This document shows, piece after piece, positions 13,601-28,600 of a stretch of 64,000 nt of DNA; position 1 is the first letter of the stretch, and each line of letters starts with the position of its first letter. The position numbers and the translations under genes were made by a program. The DNA comes from Trogon surrucura (lineage: Eukaryota > Chordata > Aves > Trogoniformes > Trogonidae): NCBI GenBank assembly GCA_020746105.1, contig CM036618.1, positions 16,413,001-16,477,000 of the forward strand, given 5' to 3'. A model generated the notes under the pieces. That model was not told where the DNA came from and searched no databases. It was given only the letters and a program-made list of their open reading frames with translations.

Positions 13601-16600
13601 TGAAACAGGTTGACTGACATACGAACCCAGATGTACACAAATCCTTATAAAACACTTTTCTACCTTTGTCAAGAGGACAAAATATCTGACAAGAGGAAAA
13701 TGGACAGTAGTGGGGAGTTCAGTTTGGGGCTCAGCTGTAAGCTGCTGTAAAGAGCCATAACTCTGTGTCTATAAGTATAGACTAAATGATTTACAACAGG
13801 TGAGATTATGTCTTTTGGCACCCAAAGTAAATATGAAACTCAGGTGGAATTAGTCAGATGATGAAATAATCTTCATGCTCTGACTATGAGTTACGTCAAA
13901 AATCTTGCCTAAAATACAAAGGATTGCTTGCACAAACCTCTCCTCTAGCAGACTAGTCACCTCTTCCACGGGTTTGGCCATAGAACTTGGGGGATAGAAG
14001 CCTCTTTCTCAAGCACAGCTCAGTGTGGAGGAAGACTCCGGGGTACTGCCCCCAAAAGCCCCCAGAGACAAGAGCTGAGGCACAATCCCACAGTAAAACA
14101 ACTGAACAGCTTCCAGCCAAGGTCTGATGGAGACAGCTACCAGGCAGATAGCTCCCACCCGAGACTCTTCATAGCTGACCATACGTATGCTTTTAGTCAA
14201 GAATTAGACATACCCCACAATATATCACTCTCATTTTTCTACATTATCCAGCCCATAAATGCAAAAATACATCTGGAAACACAGGGGAGCAATAAACTGT
14301 AAATAAAAGAAGTTTGGATTAAAAATAAGTATTAGAGAGCTGGAACTGTTTTCATGTAGTTTTTTCATGTAGTCTTATCTACTTAGAAAATATGGCACTG
14401 CTCCTCAGGGTATAAATCTCCCAGAATTTCACTGATTCTTTTTAAATAGTTTACCACAAAAGTTTGTTCCAACTCTAAACTCAAAAACAATGGCTGCATA
14501 TCATTTAGTATATGCAAATGCTGTTGATTACTTCCCCAGAAAATGGAGGTACATGGTTTTCTTACTGAAAGGAAGACTAAACTCTAAATGATGAGTAAAA
14601 TAGTATAGTAAAGTATCAGTTGAAAATCACACAAAAAAATTCTTAAAGTATTTCAGTAGTGTAAATTAATTGCAAAGGTGAATGGCATAGAATATACACA
14701 CAGCTACTTTTCAGTTTAACGTAACAATTTACTACAATTGCCAGAAGAAAATATTTGTATGTAAAGAACTTACTAGTGTTGATTTCTTCCTCATCATAAA
14801 CATCCACTTCTGTCAGTCGAATCAGCATTCGGGACAAAATACTGAGGAACTGCAGATAGGCACCTGTTTTCCCTATCTGTAAGTATACAAATTAGAAAAA
14901 AAACAAAAGCAACCCTTCATTTTTCAACATATTACTTTTCCACATATCTGGAAATTGCAGCTGCAGTGAAAACTAATATTAATATTCAGTGCTTGCATAT
15001 CCCTGTATTTGCATATTCCTTAAATGCTCAACAGTTTTGTTCTCTCTATGCCAGAACCTAGTTTGGAAACTGCATTTTGTATCACAGGTCGAATTACAGA
15101 CCCACAGACAAGAATTTTCTCACTCTTCTACATAGGCAATGAACTTTTAAAAATCCATATAAGCTCATAAAATGTTTCAGAAAAACTGCTCAAACAATAA
15201 GATGACTAAAGAATTACCTCAACCCTTTCATATTTGCTTAATTTACCAGTACACTGACTGCTACTGAAGTCCAGTGACCATCCTGAAGAATGAAGTGGCG
15301 TGAATCTGTAGGAGAACTTCTTCAGGCCACTTCCACTCATGGCGGATATGATGTATGTAACAAAGTGTTGTTCCATGTCTTGTGCTGAAAATATATTATT
15401 TCCCTTCTACTGTTTTAAAATTACCTTTCAAATGTCTGTTTAAAAATTATTTTAAGGCTATAACTCTCTCCATTTTTACCCCACCAACACATTATATATA
15501 CATCTTCTCTTTCTTACAGCAAGTTTATAGTGTTTTTTTTCTTCACATGAAAGATATAAGCTACAGGCAATGATTTACCCAGTGGATTGTCCTATGTCTT
15601 CCACATAAAGTTTGCTGATGATAATATTAACTAAATAATGCCATATCCAAGCAGCCAGCTTTACAAACCGTTACATAGAACAGGAAGCAGCACACAATGA
15701 ATTTCAAATGAAAAATGAGACCAGCAAGCTCATGTCACTCTCACAGGAGAATAAATGCACCGTGATTTTGTGTGTGTGTGTGTGTGGGGGTGTAGTTCAG
15801 CCTCAGAATGGCACCGATACCCAGCTGACAAGAGGTAAGAATGGCACTGATGTCCAGCTGTAAGATGTTAAGACTGATGTGACACCTGTCCGGGGTGAGG
15901 TTAACATGTAGATCAGTTGTGACGTGCTCCTACGACTGTCTGATTCCACAAAGGGGTATCAGATTTGCACTAAGTCTGTATCACTACTGAACTGAAAAAC
16001 GAGCTTCACTGCCATTACTGCTGGGACGTGTCAGAAGCATAGGATGTTGAATTACTAAATATAGAATTGAATTTACTATTTTCTGTATGTGTCAATTGAA
16101 ATTTTCATTTTCTCTGAGCAATTGAGAAAAGAAGACTTTGAAGTTGGAGCGAGAGTAGGTAAACGTCTGTTCTGGTCAAAGTTCAGTATCTGTTGCTCTA
16201 ATAAATCAGACTGCATTTTAAAGAGCTGCTTGTCAAGGGTGGAAAAGGGTACTGTCATCCCTGCTGAACGTCAGATAAGCCTTTCAAGTACGCATGCTAG
16301 ATCATGTGTTAGCACAAAACTCTGTTATCCAGGAGTAAAACAGGAAAAAAGTGACTTTAAATAGAGGAAATGATAGCATGGACCATAGTCAGTCCATGCA
16401 CCAGATGTTTCTAATTCCCAGTCTGGGTTTTTATGTAAAACTCATTAAGACTAATAAGAATCTTTCTATCAGTCCTGGAACAGGGCTCTAAACTTGGCTG
16501 CAATGGCTACTGATTGTTGAGTGAAACAAAAACATTTTATCTTCCCACATCTGATGATACATCGTTCTAGAAGAAAACACTTCAGCTGTTTTCTCTCAGA

Positions 16601-19600
16601 ACTGAGATTACCTTTATATGCCCTTATAAACATGTTCTTTTAAAGCACCTCTGATCATCATTTCATTAAACACAGGGTGTTTAACACAGATTAACAGTTC
16701 CCTGACTTGAAACAACTGAGAAATCATTTGTCAAAAGTAGACAACCTGTTCCCTTGATACCAGATATCTGTGCAAAAAACCTAATTCCTACTCTGTTTGA
16801 AGTATATACTTAGAATTTTCAACAGGCTGAAAACTTTACTAAATCTGTTTGGTAAATTAAATTACTAACAGTATTGCATTTTCTTTTTTTAACTTGTTCC
16901 AGACATTGGACACAAGGACCACTAGAAAAACTTCTTATGTGTTGCTATAAAGTATCATCTGATTTCAGTTTTCACATTTGGAGAAATATACCAAAAGGGG
17001 AAATAATTCCATAAGGCTCTTCTATTTTAATTTCCAGGTGAGATAGTTCTTCACATATCACAGGAGTGGTTTTCAAACCACGGTCTGCAAAAAAAGTGAT
17101 TCATAGAAAACTTCCTGATGGTCCACAGACAGCTGGTCAAATGGTGCTTGCTCTTCTCCTTGTTTTCACTTGCTACATTCTTCTAAAACACAGCTAACAG
17201 TAGATAAATTAAGTATTTCCCAAATATTTTTCTTACATAAGCTGAATGATATACAAGCCCATTGTAATAAGACTTTATAGAAGAAAACCAAATAACATGG
17301 GCAGCAGTTTTCTTCCTTAGATAGGGTCTTAAGACACGCTTGCTTCATTCCCTGGACGTGGTGCCACAAGACACAAGCAGCTCACAAGCAGCTTCTACGC
17401 TTAAGGAAAATGCTACTTCGAAGTGTAATATCCAGTTCAAAACCAAAGGTACAAAACCTTTATTTGCAGTTTGGGAAGCTGTAAGATGAACGTTTCTAAG
17501 GAAATGTATTTTAGTGAATTTAGGATTCCCTATAGGCATTTTCCTGGGTGCACTAGGGATGAGATTTCTAGCTATAGATAAGATACATGTTGTTCATAGT
17601 GGTGCATATATATTCATCCTCACCAACAAATGGCTTAACTTCGATGATATGAGCTAACTTACAAATAAAGATACAGATCTATTCTCTAACTATTCAGGTT
17701 TTGCTGTGTTTCATAAAGCCTCTTGTGTATTGTCTTCTAATGTATGTAATTTTCCTTGTAAAATTGCATCAAGTCTTCTAGCAAAACATTTTGACCAGTA
17801 CAGAGGGTAAAATATCTCTGTGACAGAATGGTCAGTGTACTTTATTGCTAATTACCCTGACAGTGAGAATTATAATTTTGTTTCATTAATGTGCCTAGTT
17901 TTCTACCTGTGTTGATTTCATATTTTTAATTTTAATCAAAAAATTGCTTCCTGATTTGAATTCTAGTAGAGTAATCACTGCCTGATAAAGAAAAGAACTA
18001 TTTCCTAAATTTTGGAAAGGTATTAAACTCTGGCTGCAATATTATTAACACTCAGAGAGGTGCTGTCTAATAGCTATTTTGATTTCTGCCTATATAGAAT
18101 CATACATTAAGTGTTACGTCCATGTAAAATCACAGAATCATACAATGGTTTAGGTTGGAAGGGACCTTAAAGATCATCTAGTCCCACCCCCACCACCATG
18201 GGCAGGGATACCTTCCAGTAGACCAGGTTGCTCAAAGTCCCATCCAGCCTGGCCTTGAACACTTCCAGGGATGGGACATCTACAACTTCTTTGGGCAACG
18301 TGTTCATAGTGAAGAACTTCCTAATATCTAATTTAAATCTACCCTCTTTCAGTTTGAAACCATTGCCCCTTGTCCTATCGCTACATGCCCTTGTGAACAG
18401 TCCCTCCCCTTCTTTCCTGTAGGCTCCCTTGAAGTACTGGAAGGCTGCTGTAAGGTCTCCCTGGAGCCTTCTCTTCTCCAGGCTGAACAACCCTGACTCT
18501 CTCAGCCTGTCCTCATATGGAAGGTGCTCCAACTCTCTGATCATCTTTGTGGCCCTCCTCTGGACTCTCTCCAACAGGTCTAGGTACCTTTTATGTTGGG
18601 GCACAGAACCTCAGGTGGGGTCTCACAAGAGCAGAGTAGAGGGACAGATTCACCCCCCTTGACCCACTGGCCACACTTCTTTTGATGCAGCCCATGCTTT
18701 TGATGGACTTTTGGGCTGCCAGCACACATTGCCGGCTCATGTCCAGCATCTCATCAACCAGCACTCCCAAGTCCTTCTCTGCAAGGCTCCTCTCCATGCA
18801 CTCATCACCCAGCCCGTATTTATGCTTCGAATTGCCCTGACCCAGGTGCAGGACTTTGCACTTGGCCCTGTTGAACTTCATGAGATTGGCCTGGGCCCAC
18901 TGCTCAGCCTGTCCAGGTCCCTCTGGATGGCATCCCTTCCCTCCAGCGCGTCGACTGCACCACACAGCTTGGTGTCATCGGCAAACTTGCTGAGGGTGCA
19001 CTTGATCCCACCGTCCATGTCCCCAACAAAGATGTTAGCACTGGTCTCAATGCTGACCCCTGAGGAACATCACTCATTGCTGGTCTCCAATCTGACATTG
19101 AACCATCGACCACAATTTTTTGTTAGTATTATCAAGAACACATGTGAGTAAAATCTATTTCAGGAAGCAGAATTATTTCTTTCCCAAAAGAGAAGGGTAA
19201 TTCTAATTTCTGTATATTTTATTGTAGCTATTCCCTAGAACAAACACTGTATACCTTAAACCAATAAACAATCAACATACTTTTACAGCTCTTTGTTTAG
19301 TTTACAGGAGTTTTTAGTATTTTGGGAAGTTAAATAGTAAAGGAAGCAAAGCTACTGTCTTTTTCCACATATCAAAATGAATACATACCCCTAAGAGTAC
19401 ATGACACTCCTAATCTGATGTGTGTGAATTTGTTCTGTGTGAGGCAGGTATATTCTTCATTAAGAACTGAGGGATATAAAATGAATAAATGTGTGAAGAA
19501 TGTCCTTTAGGAACTGATTCAACTGTATGACCCAATACAGGACTAGGAAATAACCTGCATCGTGGAGATAGCTGGCAAGGAGATGGAGCTTCAAGTAGAA

Positions 19601-22600
19601 GAAATTATATCAGGGCTGAAATTTACTGCTGTACAGGGGGTCAACAGGAGTCCTATTCAATATTCGAAACGAAAAGGTTTGATATTGCAAAGTGGTGAAT
19701 AACATAACATGGAATGGAGTCAATGAATAAATAAACTGCCTGTTTAATTATAATTAGTTAAATGGCAAGTATCAAGTGCGTGAAACATCAAAACCTTCTC
19801 AGAGGTGTGTAGTATGCTCTCAGAAGTCTCTGAATGACTGTTTTGAGAATCACAGATTTACATTTGTGACCAATAACCAAATGAATACTGAAGAAATATT
19901 TACCTGTCAGCTAATCTGAATATTTGGGAATAGTACCTTTGCGTAGGTTTATGTGTATACATGCAAAATTCTAAAAAAAAAATACCACAGCCTGTATTTT
20001 TCTTTGAGATGGAAATGTATGAAGTTCAGTTTCTTGATCACATAATGCCTGAATCTTTAGCAAACATGGACCATTTAGATCAAAGGAATGGACAGTGAAA
20101 AACTGCTCATCAGAATACTTTCTGGAATCCTTTATGAATTACAGTGACATTTGCAGGAAATCCCAATATGAAAAGTCCATTTATATTCTTTCTACTCTGC
20201 TGCACCATAAATTTGGGTGTACAACAAAATCCAATCATTTAACAAATAGCAATACGTAGTTTCCTTTTGCAATTGATCAGCTCAGAAGAGTGGATCATGC
20301 AGCAAGTTAAACCAGTAACTCTTTAGATGAATTCTTTGGGCTGATGTTGCAATAACTGAAAGCATGGGTCTGTGTCTTGGTGTGGATTTAAGCTTTTTGA
20401 CTGCTGAGGTTGATCAGGCATACACATGCTTTCAGTAGGCATGATGTCTCCTGACTTGTTGCTTCATACTTCAGCACGAGAGGCACAATATTGCCTTTAG
20501 CATGTAACGTGCATTGAACTAGGAGATACCTCGATCAGAAATAAGTGAGATTCTTCTAGATTCTTAGAGAATCTAGAAGAGAAGGAACTTCTTAGAACTA
20601 CACGCATTTCCATATATCTTTTCAAAGTCATTTAAAAACTCCCAGGTCAGCTACTCATCTTGTAAATACAGCTCTGCTAATGTTGAACTGGACTTACTCC
20701 ATGTATTATTTACAACAGCTTCGGTTTCTGTCTGCTGTGTGGAGGAAACAGAGAAAATAACTTAATTACAAACTCCCAGCCGTCTTCAGATTGATAATAG
20801 GAAAGTGGATTTGTGAAGATCTTTGATCTTTATTTAAAGCATAAATGCGTATTCAACTTTAACAAACTGAAATTATACATGAAATCTGTCTCTTGAACAA
20901 AGTAGCTTTTACAACATTTTAATGGAAAGAGATTTACAGAAAATGAACGTTGACACAGCTTCATCGTCTTTGAACTCAGGCTACAGTAAAGAAAGGAAGA
21001 TTATTCCGTTAGAAGAGATTAGGAAATAAAATATGAGCAATTTACTCTCCAACAGAAAAAAACCCTTTGAGTATGACTAACAGTAACTAATCTATTTTTT
21101 TTTTCTGAGATTATGATAAATTTAAACAAAATTAATCAATTATGATATCTTGTTCTTATTACATACCTGTGGTGGCCCACTCAGCAGTAGCCTCCTTGGG
21201 TGAAAGGTGTCCATTCTGCCCTCATTTCTATTGTTGTAGTCCATGTGGATTGGCTTGGGAACCGTCCATTGGCGGTAGTATAGGGACTGCTCCGTGCAAG
21301 TCATCATCTTACTCATAAGAGGACGAAAAGAACTCGCCCACATAACAGAATGATAAGGCAAGAGGGAAGATGATTTGGGAAGTCCACTGCTGTCTGTAGA
21401 AGTAATAATGTCATAGACCAGTTTGGGCAGGAAAACTATGGGGGGCTGTTTTGATGCTTTGGTCATGGAGCATTGAGAGGTCTGTAGGATGAAGGAGTTA
21501 TGAGTAGGTGCAGAGGAGGAAGAAGAGGAGGAGAAAGGTGAGGAGGAGGATGAGGTGATGGAAATTTGGGCACTTTTTATATTTTGTTTCATATCCAGCT
21601 GTTCAATTACTGGTGGTAAGTGTTTGCTGATTGTTGTTTGTTCCCCCTTGTCTACTTTCTGCTTCTGTCTTTCATAGTTATTTGTAGTTTCTTCCATGCT
21701 GTTGTTTAGGACTTGGTGGGGGGATTTTGCTATATCCCCTGGTGCTATTAAAGGAGGAGATGACTCACTGCAGAATGCTGTAACTAAAACAAAGTTTGTA
21801 TTTTAACACAGCGCAACTATCTCTATTAGTCAATGCCGTAGTTAAACAAAACAAAGCAAAACAAAACAACAAAAAATAATTTAGATAGACTATCCATCAA
21901 ACTTTGAAATCCCACTCCTGTTCTTGCTTTCACCTTTCTGGTACAGGAAGTCATAATGGGACTAGTTTGGAGTATTCGTGTCAATGCAGAAAGTGCCTTT
22001 TATAGGAGTGAAATGCATAGGAAAGATGTCATTGATTGTCCTGTCCTCTATTTCCCTCACCCATTCCTTGCTTAAGGTGTTCATCAGATACTTTCATCAC
22101 ACAAGAAAAACACAAAATTACTGAAACCGTTGTTTAAGAGAGAATAAGAAAATCAGTACTCACAGGCTATCACACCATCAGACTGCAGAAATGTCTACAC
22201 AGACTGACATCTAGAAACAGTCCTCTGGGTCAGCTCTCACCTGACACTTGTGTGCCTGCGTCACTGCAGCCCTCAGCTTGATCTAATAAAAACTGTCTCT
22301 CAAGTCCCTGTCACTGCGTAATGCATTAACGCCGTCATGTGGCTCTGGCCAGCTCAGAGCATGTACTGAACTCACGAGTGTTGGCCTTGAATATGTCATG
22401 CAGATAGACCCCACCGTTAATTGCTGATTTTCTGAAGGTGGTATACTTTTACCTTACATATTCCAACTGCTAAGATTTCTTGTTTTAAGTGGTTCTGCGC
22501 ATCTTTAATGCCTAGTGAATGTCAAAGAGGAGATGCAAATACTTCACAGTCTTCAGAGTAGAAGCAGCATGTTTTCTTTTTCATAAACTTTTGTAGCTTC

Positions 22601-25600
22601 AGTGAACACACTCAGCCATCACGGTACTGAGGATTTATACCTCAGTGACACACATTAAAGAAGTGCCTGCTTTAGTCACCCCACCCTATCATCACTTTTA
22701 AAGCAGAAATTACCTTATTACTTATATTTCAGAAATCTGATAGTTGGGGTTTTTTTAAGTTATCTTCAGTGATTGCATTAAATTAAGCTTTACCAAAACT
22801 TTAGGGATTTATGCCTTTTATTATATATGTACTAAGCTGAATAAAAGGTCACTTTTATGCCCTGAATGTAACTTAATAGAGATGATCTTAAGGTCTTACT
22901 GGAAGCTTTTGAAGAGAGAGATGAAGATGCAGAGTCATGGGAACGAGATCTTTCTCTTTTCATGGGACTTCTCTTTTCTGAAGTAGAACCTGTTCCATTA
23001 ATAATAGTAAGAGAAAAGAAAAATAAAATATAATTTAAGGAAGCCTGAAAGAAGGCACAGCTATATTGTGTGGGTTTTGTCCTCATTCTGATGCTGTTTT
23101 CAGTACGGAGAGTATCTGTTCCTACCATGAAATATTAGATCACCCTGGGGTCTAATCTAATTATGCTGAGCTGCAACAGCTTCACAAAATCAATGTTGTA
23201 GCCATAAGACAGTAATTTCTAGACATATCTCAACCATATTTTCTCTTTCTACCTATGTCTTACTTTCCTCACTGATCCAGTATCAGGGAAATGAACAGGG
23301 AACAAGCTCTGTTTTGTCAGTAGGTTATGAAATTACCTCTTACCCCACACATTATAGGTTTATGGCCAGATTATATCTCAGCTTTTGGTGATAAAAATTC
23401 ATATTTGGACAGCCACCAAGGATGCTCACTTGAGGTTCCTAGCTTAAGCTTCTAAGTTCAAATGCTTTTTTCTGTACAGTTTTACCATGATAAACAGAGA
23501 CATAAGCATTGCCAGCAGAAAACTTAGGCTGTAGGTCTATCTCAGGTATTCTGAATTGAGCTCTGGAGGAGCATTCTGTATTTCATGGACTAGGAAAGCT
23601 GCCTGACAATGTAGACACCTAACAACTTAGGTGCCCATTTGACTCAGCTCACACTCAATCCCAGTGTACTCAACTAAAGAGATGAAAGTACTCATCATGT
23701 CTAACACAGGCCTCTGTTGTAGACAGTCTGAGTATGATCTCAAGTATTTAATTTCTCTATGAAGAGTACATATTTTTGATCTGCTATCCTTATTATCAAT
23801 GAGTAAAGGCTTAATAGGTGAATAGTAACCAGCTCTCTTCCTCCTCAGGGTATAAAAGAGGAAATGAAAGGAAGCAGTTTGAGGTTTAAATAACCTATGT
23901 GGATAAAATCCCTTGATCTCCACAGTCACAAGGTGCAGTAAAGAAAAATGTAAAGAACTTAATGATAGCTGATAAAGCCCGTCAGCTATAACAAAAAAAA
24001 AACAACAACGCACAACAGTTGCTGGGTAAATTATTGTTTCCACATTTATATGTTCTTAATTGCTCTCTTAAGAAATTATAAACTTGTCAACTCTATGCTG
24101 TCAATTTGAATTCATGGATATTTTCAAGGAATACTCAGAAGTTACTATGTTCAGATCTATTTTCTAGCCATACTACAATACTTTACAAATTAGAGACTAC
24201 TATATACACTTTCCTTGGGAGGAATCTTCATCATTGTCAGTATGTAAGCACAGGTTCAGTAGCATCAGTCAGGGACAGTTAGGTAGAGTTGTGGGGGACT
24301 GGATCAGGTCACTGCTTCCCATTTGGCAAAACACACACTTGCCTGATGCGGAGAGGGCAGCACAGCTCAGCGTTCCCAGCGTTGAGCAGCACTGGGTGTA
24401 CCCACTGGAGCTCTGCTCTGTGGCTACCCAAATATATTGGCAAAGGAGTTACGGACGGAGAGGGAGGAAAGAAGCCAAAAAACAGAGAGAGAGAGAGAAC
24501 AGATGCAGCAGTAGGACTGCAAGAGATCAAAATGCTGCAGCAGCAGCAGCAATGCCCAGGGAGGGAGGGAGGGTGAGAAAACACAGCTTCACTGAGATGA
24601 AGAAAAACTGACAAGCAGAGCTCACTCAGTAAAGCTAATTCCAGAAACCCTCAAAGCGTAGGTATCCATACAATCTTGCTTTTTGTAATACAAGTCAATT
24701 ATTTTACAGCTTCTTTTATTATCACTACTAATAATACCTTCCGTTGCTATTTCTTCATCTTCATTATCAGTGCTGCTTAGTTTCTCTGGGTCACTTTCTA
24801 ACACATCATTCACAACTGCTTTCTCTGTGTGAATTTCTGAGCTCACAAAGTATGCTGCCAAACCAAGTTCTTGCTCCAAGGTTGTCCTTACCAAAGAAGA
24901 TGAATTTATTAAACGCAGGTCACAATATCTCAGTGATCTGGAGAGAGACAAAGTTGGGCTAATATGAAAACTCATTGTAATCTACTATTTCTTTTACAAA
25001 CCCAGCCAAAGGGGAATTTTTTCATGATCCACCTGAAGTACAGATAAGACAGAACACAGTATATCTTTTGTGCTTAGTAAGTTTACCACTGTTGTGTGTA
25101 AACTTTTCTTATTTTTTTTTTTAATCCAGTTATGCCCCTTTATCTAGTGCACTGAACAGCATAAGAAAAAGAACAATCATTTGGGTTCTAGGTCTAACAT
25201 TCAGCATGAGATTCAGTTGAAGATTTAGTGCCCCAGGGCATTCTGTCTGGCTTCCAGCCGCCCTGCCAGAAGGCACTGATCTCTCCACACGTCCTGTAGA
25301 ACATATGCCAGCATCATGCAGATGTCTCAGCTACACTAAGGTATCTAAAGTAGCCATACTTTTTCTTTTTTCCTACCCTTATTATCTCCTTTAAACTGGG
25401 ACAATTCTCGTAATATTTTCTGAGCTATTTCTATCTTGCTATAAACAGGAGGTTATTATGAACAATAAAAGGTTTGTATTTATGATATTAAAAACTGCCC
25501 AAAAATGGAAAAGAAACATCTTGACACTGAAATCTACAATCTGTTCTCTTCTCCCACAAGTAATTACACAGTTAATCCTCAGTCGTTTGGTAAGGAATGG

Positions 25601-28600
25601 ATAAAAAACTGTCACTGAGAAAATACTGAATATTCTTACCGTGGCAAAGACTCCCCTTGTGGGTCCATACCACTAAATATCAATATACAAGGCAAACCTT
25701 CCAATTCCAAATAGGTCTGTGGCCTCCAGTCTACATCTTCAATTTTCTGCCAGACCTGTATGAAGTAAGAAACACCATTGGACACACCTATATGGAACAG
25801 ATGAAAAAACCAGAAATATATACTTTTACCATCCATTAGATGAATCTATTTGGATGGATGTTCCACCAAGGGAAGCCACAGAGCAGAGCCAATTTCAGCA
25901 TATGTAGATTGCACAGTTACTGGAGCATTACAGGCAGCAATCTGTCTGCTGTAAGTCTGAGGAGATTGGGACAGTATATTCCAGTCTGAAAAGCCTCCCA
26001 GCTTCTCAGCTGCATAGCGCTGAGGCCAAGGCACAGATGGACAGTAAAGCCAAGTAGAAACTTTGAGGGAGAGAAGGTACAGAGGGTTGCTTCTTGTGGC
26101 AGATAATGTATGGATGTCTGAGTCCAAGGAAAAGTATGATCTAAAAACAAAATCTTGAAACAGGGAAAAGCTGGAAGTGTTCAACACAGACATACCACTG
26201 TTCTCACTTTCTACCCTCTGAAGTCTCCTGCTCTCCCCCATAGATACCAGTTTTCATAGAATCACAGAATGTCAGGGGTTGGAAGGGACCTCAAAAGATC
26301 ATCTAGTCCAACCCCCCTGCCAGAGCAGGATCACCTACAGTAGATCACACAGGAAGGCATCCAGGCAGTTTTTGAATGTCTCCAGAGAAGGAGACTCCAC
26401 AATCTCCCTGGGCAGCCTGTGCCAGTGCTCTGTCACCCTCACAGTAAAGAAGTTTTCCCTGATGTTTTTGTGGAACCTCCTATGTTCCAGCTTGTATCCA
26501 TTGCCCCTTGTCCTGTCATTGGACATCACTGAGAAGAGCCTGGCTCCATCCTCCTGACACTCACCCTTTACATATTTGTAAACTTTAATGATGTCACCCC
26601 TCAGCCTCCTCTTCTCCAAGCTAAAGAGACCCAGCTCCTTCAGCCTTTCCTCATAAGGGAGATGTTCCACTCCCTTCATCATCTTTGTGGCTCTGCGCTG
26701 GACTCTTTCAAGCAGTTCCCTGTCTCTCTTGAGCTGAGGGGCCCAGAACTGGACACAATATTCCAGATGTGGCCTCACCAGGGCAGAGTAGAGGGGCAGG
26801 AGGACCTCTCTCGACCTACTTGCTACTCCCCTTCTGATACACCCCAGGATGCCATTGGCCTTCTTGGCCATGAGGGCACACTGCTGGCTCATGGTCATCC
26901 TGCTGTCCATCAGAACCCCTGATAAATTCATAAATTTGATAACTCCTGATAGATTAATAACCCCTGATAAATTCAGAAATTTGGTAACCAGTTCTCCTGT
27001 TTGACTGCTTAGTCCCAGGCTATACTGCTTTACTCACACCAGTCAGTCCTTTGTTCTGCAAGACTGATCTACAGATGAGGAGTACACAGTAGGACCAACA
27101 GTACGACGACTCAGGCTCTGACTCTGACAACTGTGCATGTACCACTGCTGTGCATGTCAGAGGAGACAACAAGGATGTGATTCAGAACTAACACTGATTT
27201 TTCATTATAAGTTACACCTAATTCATAGCAGTATGAGATCAGCATTAGGCTCCAGATCTCAAATTACTTTATCTAACATATATGGAATCTGACACAGTAG
27301 AGAGTGTACCATAAACACATTGCACCATCAAAGAATGTAAATACATTTTTTGCTTTGGTGATGAGATGAGGGTAATTTTATGAAAAGCAAGGCTATATCA
27401 GAGGCTTTTGTTAAACAGATGACCCACGACTCTGGACATAAAGGATATAACTTAGTCAATAAATCCCTGAGCTGTGAAATACCGCAGTGGTCTAGGACTT
27501 ACCACTGCTTTGGTTCCTTCATGCCACCTGCTGGTGATAGGAATAATATAATTCTAAGTGATGACTGATTAAAATCTTTTTTGCGCTATGATGATTCTGT
27601 GGAAAAATTCAGCTAAAGCTGTGACAATTTGTCTTTTTTTCCTTCTTGCTCATGGTCCCTGTACATAAAAGCAGTTCAACAGTTTGGGAGGGTTGCTGCT
27701 GGAAGTCACGTTTTAGCCATAGTAGTTAATATTTCACCAAGTATTAACCGGGGGTAGAACGGTAGAGGTGTCACAGACCATATGTCTAGAAGACAAAAGT
27801 CATGCTCCTTGCAATAGTTTTGATTTTTACTAGTAAGATCCACACTTTAGCTCATGACCACAACTCTTACCACTGAAGCCTCCCCATCTACCCACCTACT
27901 AAAGCTTCCCAGTACATGTCATTCTGCAAGTTACCTTTAGTTGCTCCACAAAGTGCTTCCCTATCGTGATTCCAGAATTAGGATTTCCCAAGATTATTTC
28001 AAAGTTATCTTCAAGGGCTAGTCTTTCCCTTACGTTATACAGACGTTCATATGCCACTGAAGCCAGCGGAGTACATGGAATTCTCAGCACTACCATGAGG
28101 CCATGACCACTAGGACATTGTCTCGAAGAGTTTATTAGGTTTTGGGTGATTTCCAGAGTTTCAACTGAGGTGTAATTCTTCATCTGGGAAAGACCACACA
28201 CTGCCATCATAGCTGCAGAGTAGTGTTGTATGAGGACAAAAGTCCTTATCACTGCACTGTGTAATCTGGGGAACCTGAAATAAATGGTGAATTAAATAGC
28301 AAAATATTGAAGTCCAAAATCAAAGAGCTGATTTTTACAAAATACAGTAAGTTCAGGATTTTCTCCTAAAAACAGTCCTTCATATCTACTTTACAACAGA
28401 ATCTCACCAAATTGCAGCTGGATAGTTTGCAAGGCATCATTTCACGGTCAGAACTGATGATGTCTCTCCATTTCTTAGTAAAGATTTAGTAAGCAAGTAG
28501 TTCAGTAAGGTTGCATCACTTTAAGTTACCAAGACTTTCATTGCAGAATATTCACTAAGGCACTCAGTAATATCATCAGTCAACTGAGAACAGTATTCTT

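Larger units (their letters stand above)
14877..21166. other. GREB1 intron 22
   Basis: 6.3 kb, dividing the P-loop-like motif. Contains a (GT)n tract, a 33-bp imperfect tandem repeat, a CR1 copy (18129-19120) and a short perfect hairpin (20552-20580). No exon recognised. Confidence 0.8.
25756..27934. other. GREB1 intron 18
   Basis: 2.2 kb. Contains a CR1 copy (26255-26921) and a tandem repeat at its 5' junction. The rest shows nothing. Confidence 0.8.

Noticed and set aside
14643-14773. In-frame extension past the exon 23 donor
   Set aside because: The frame runs on for about 44 codons, but human joins to the LREESDW exon here and a strong gtaagt donor is present; the extension is intron.
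16173-16185. TGGTCAAAGTTCA as a DR1 receptor site
   Set aside because: Both half-sites are imperfect and no context supports it.
18711-19151. 146-codon plus-strand open frame
   Set aside because: Antisense of the CR1 reverse-transcriptase region; CR1 antisense frames are often open.
23627-24043. 138-codon minus-strand open frame in GREB1 intron 20
   Set aside because: No recognisable similarity; no matching splice phases; within the length expected by chance for this amount of AT-rich sequence.
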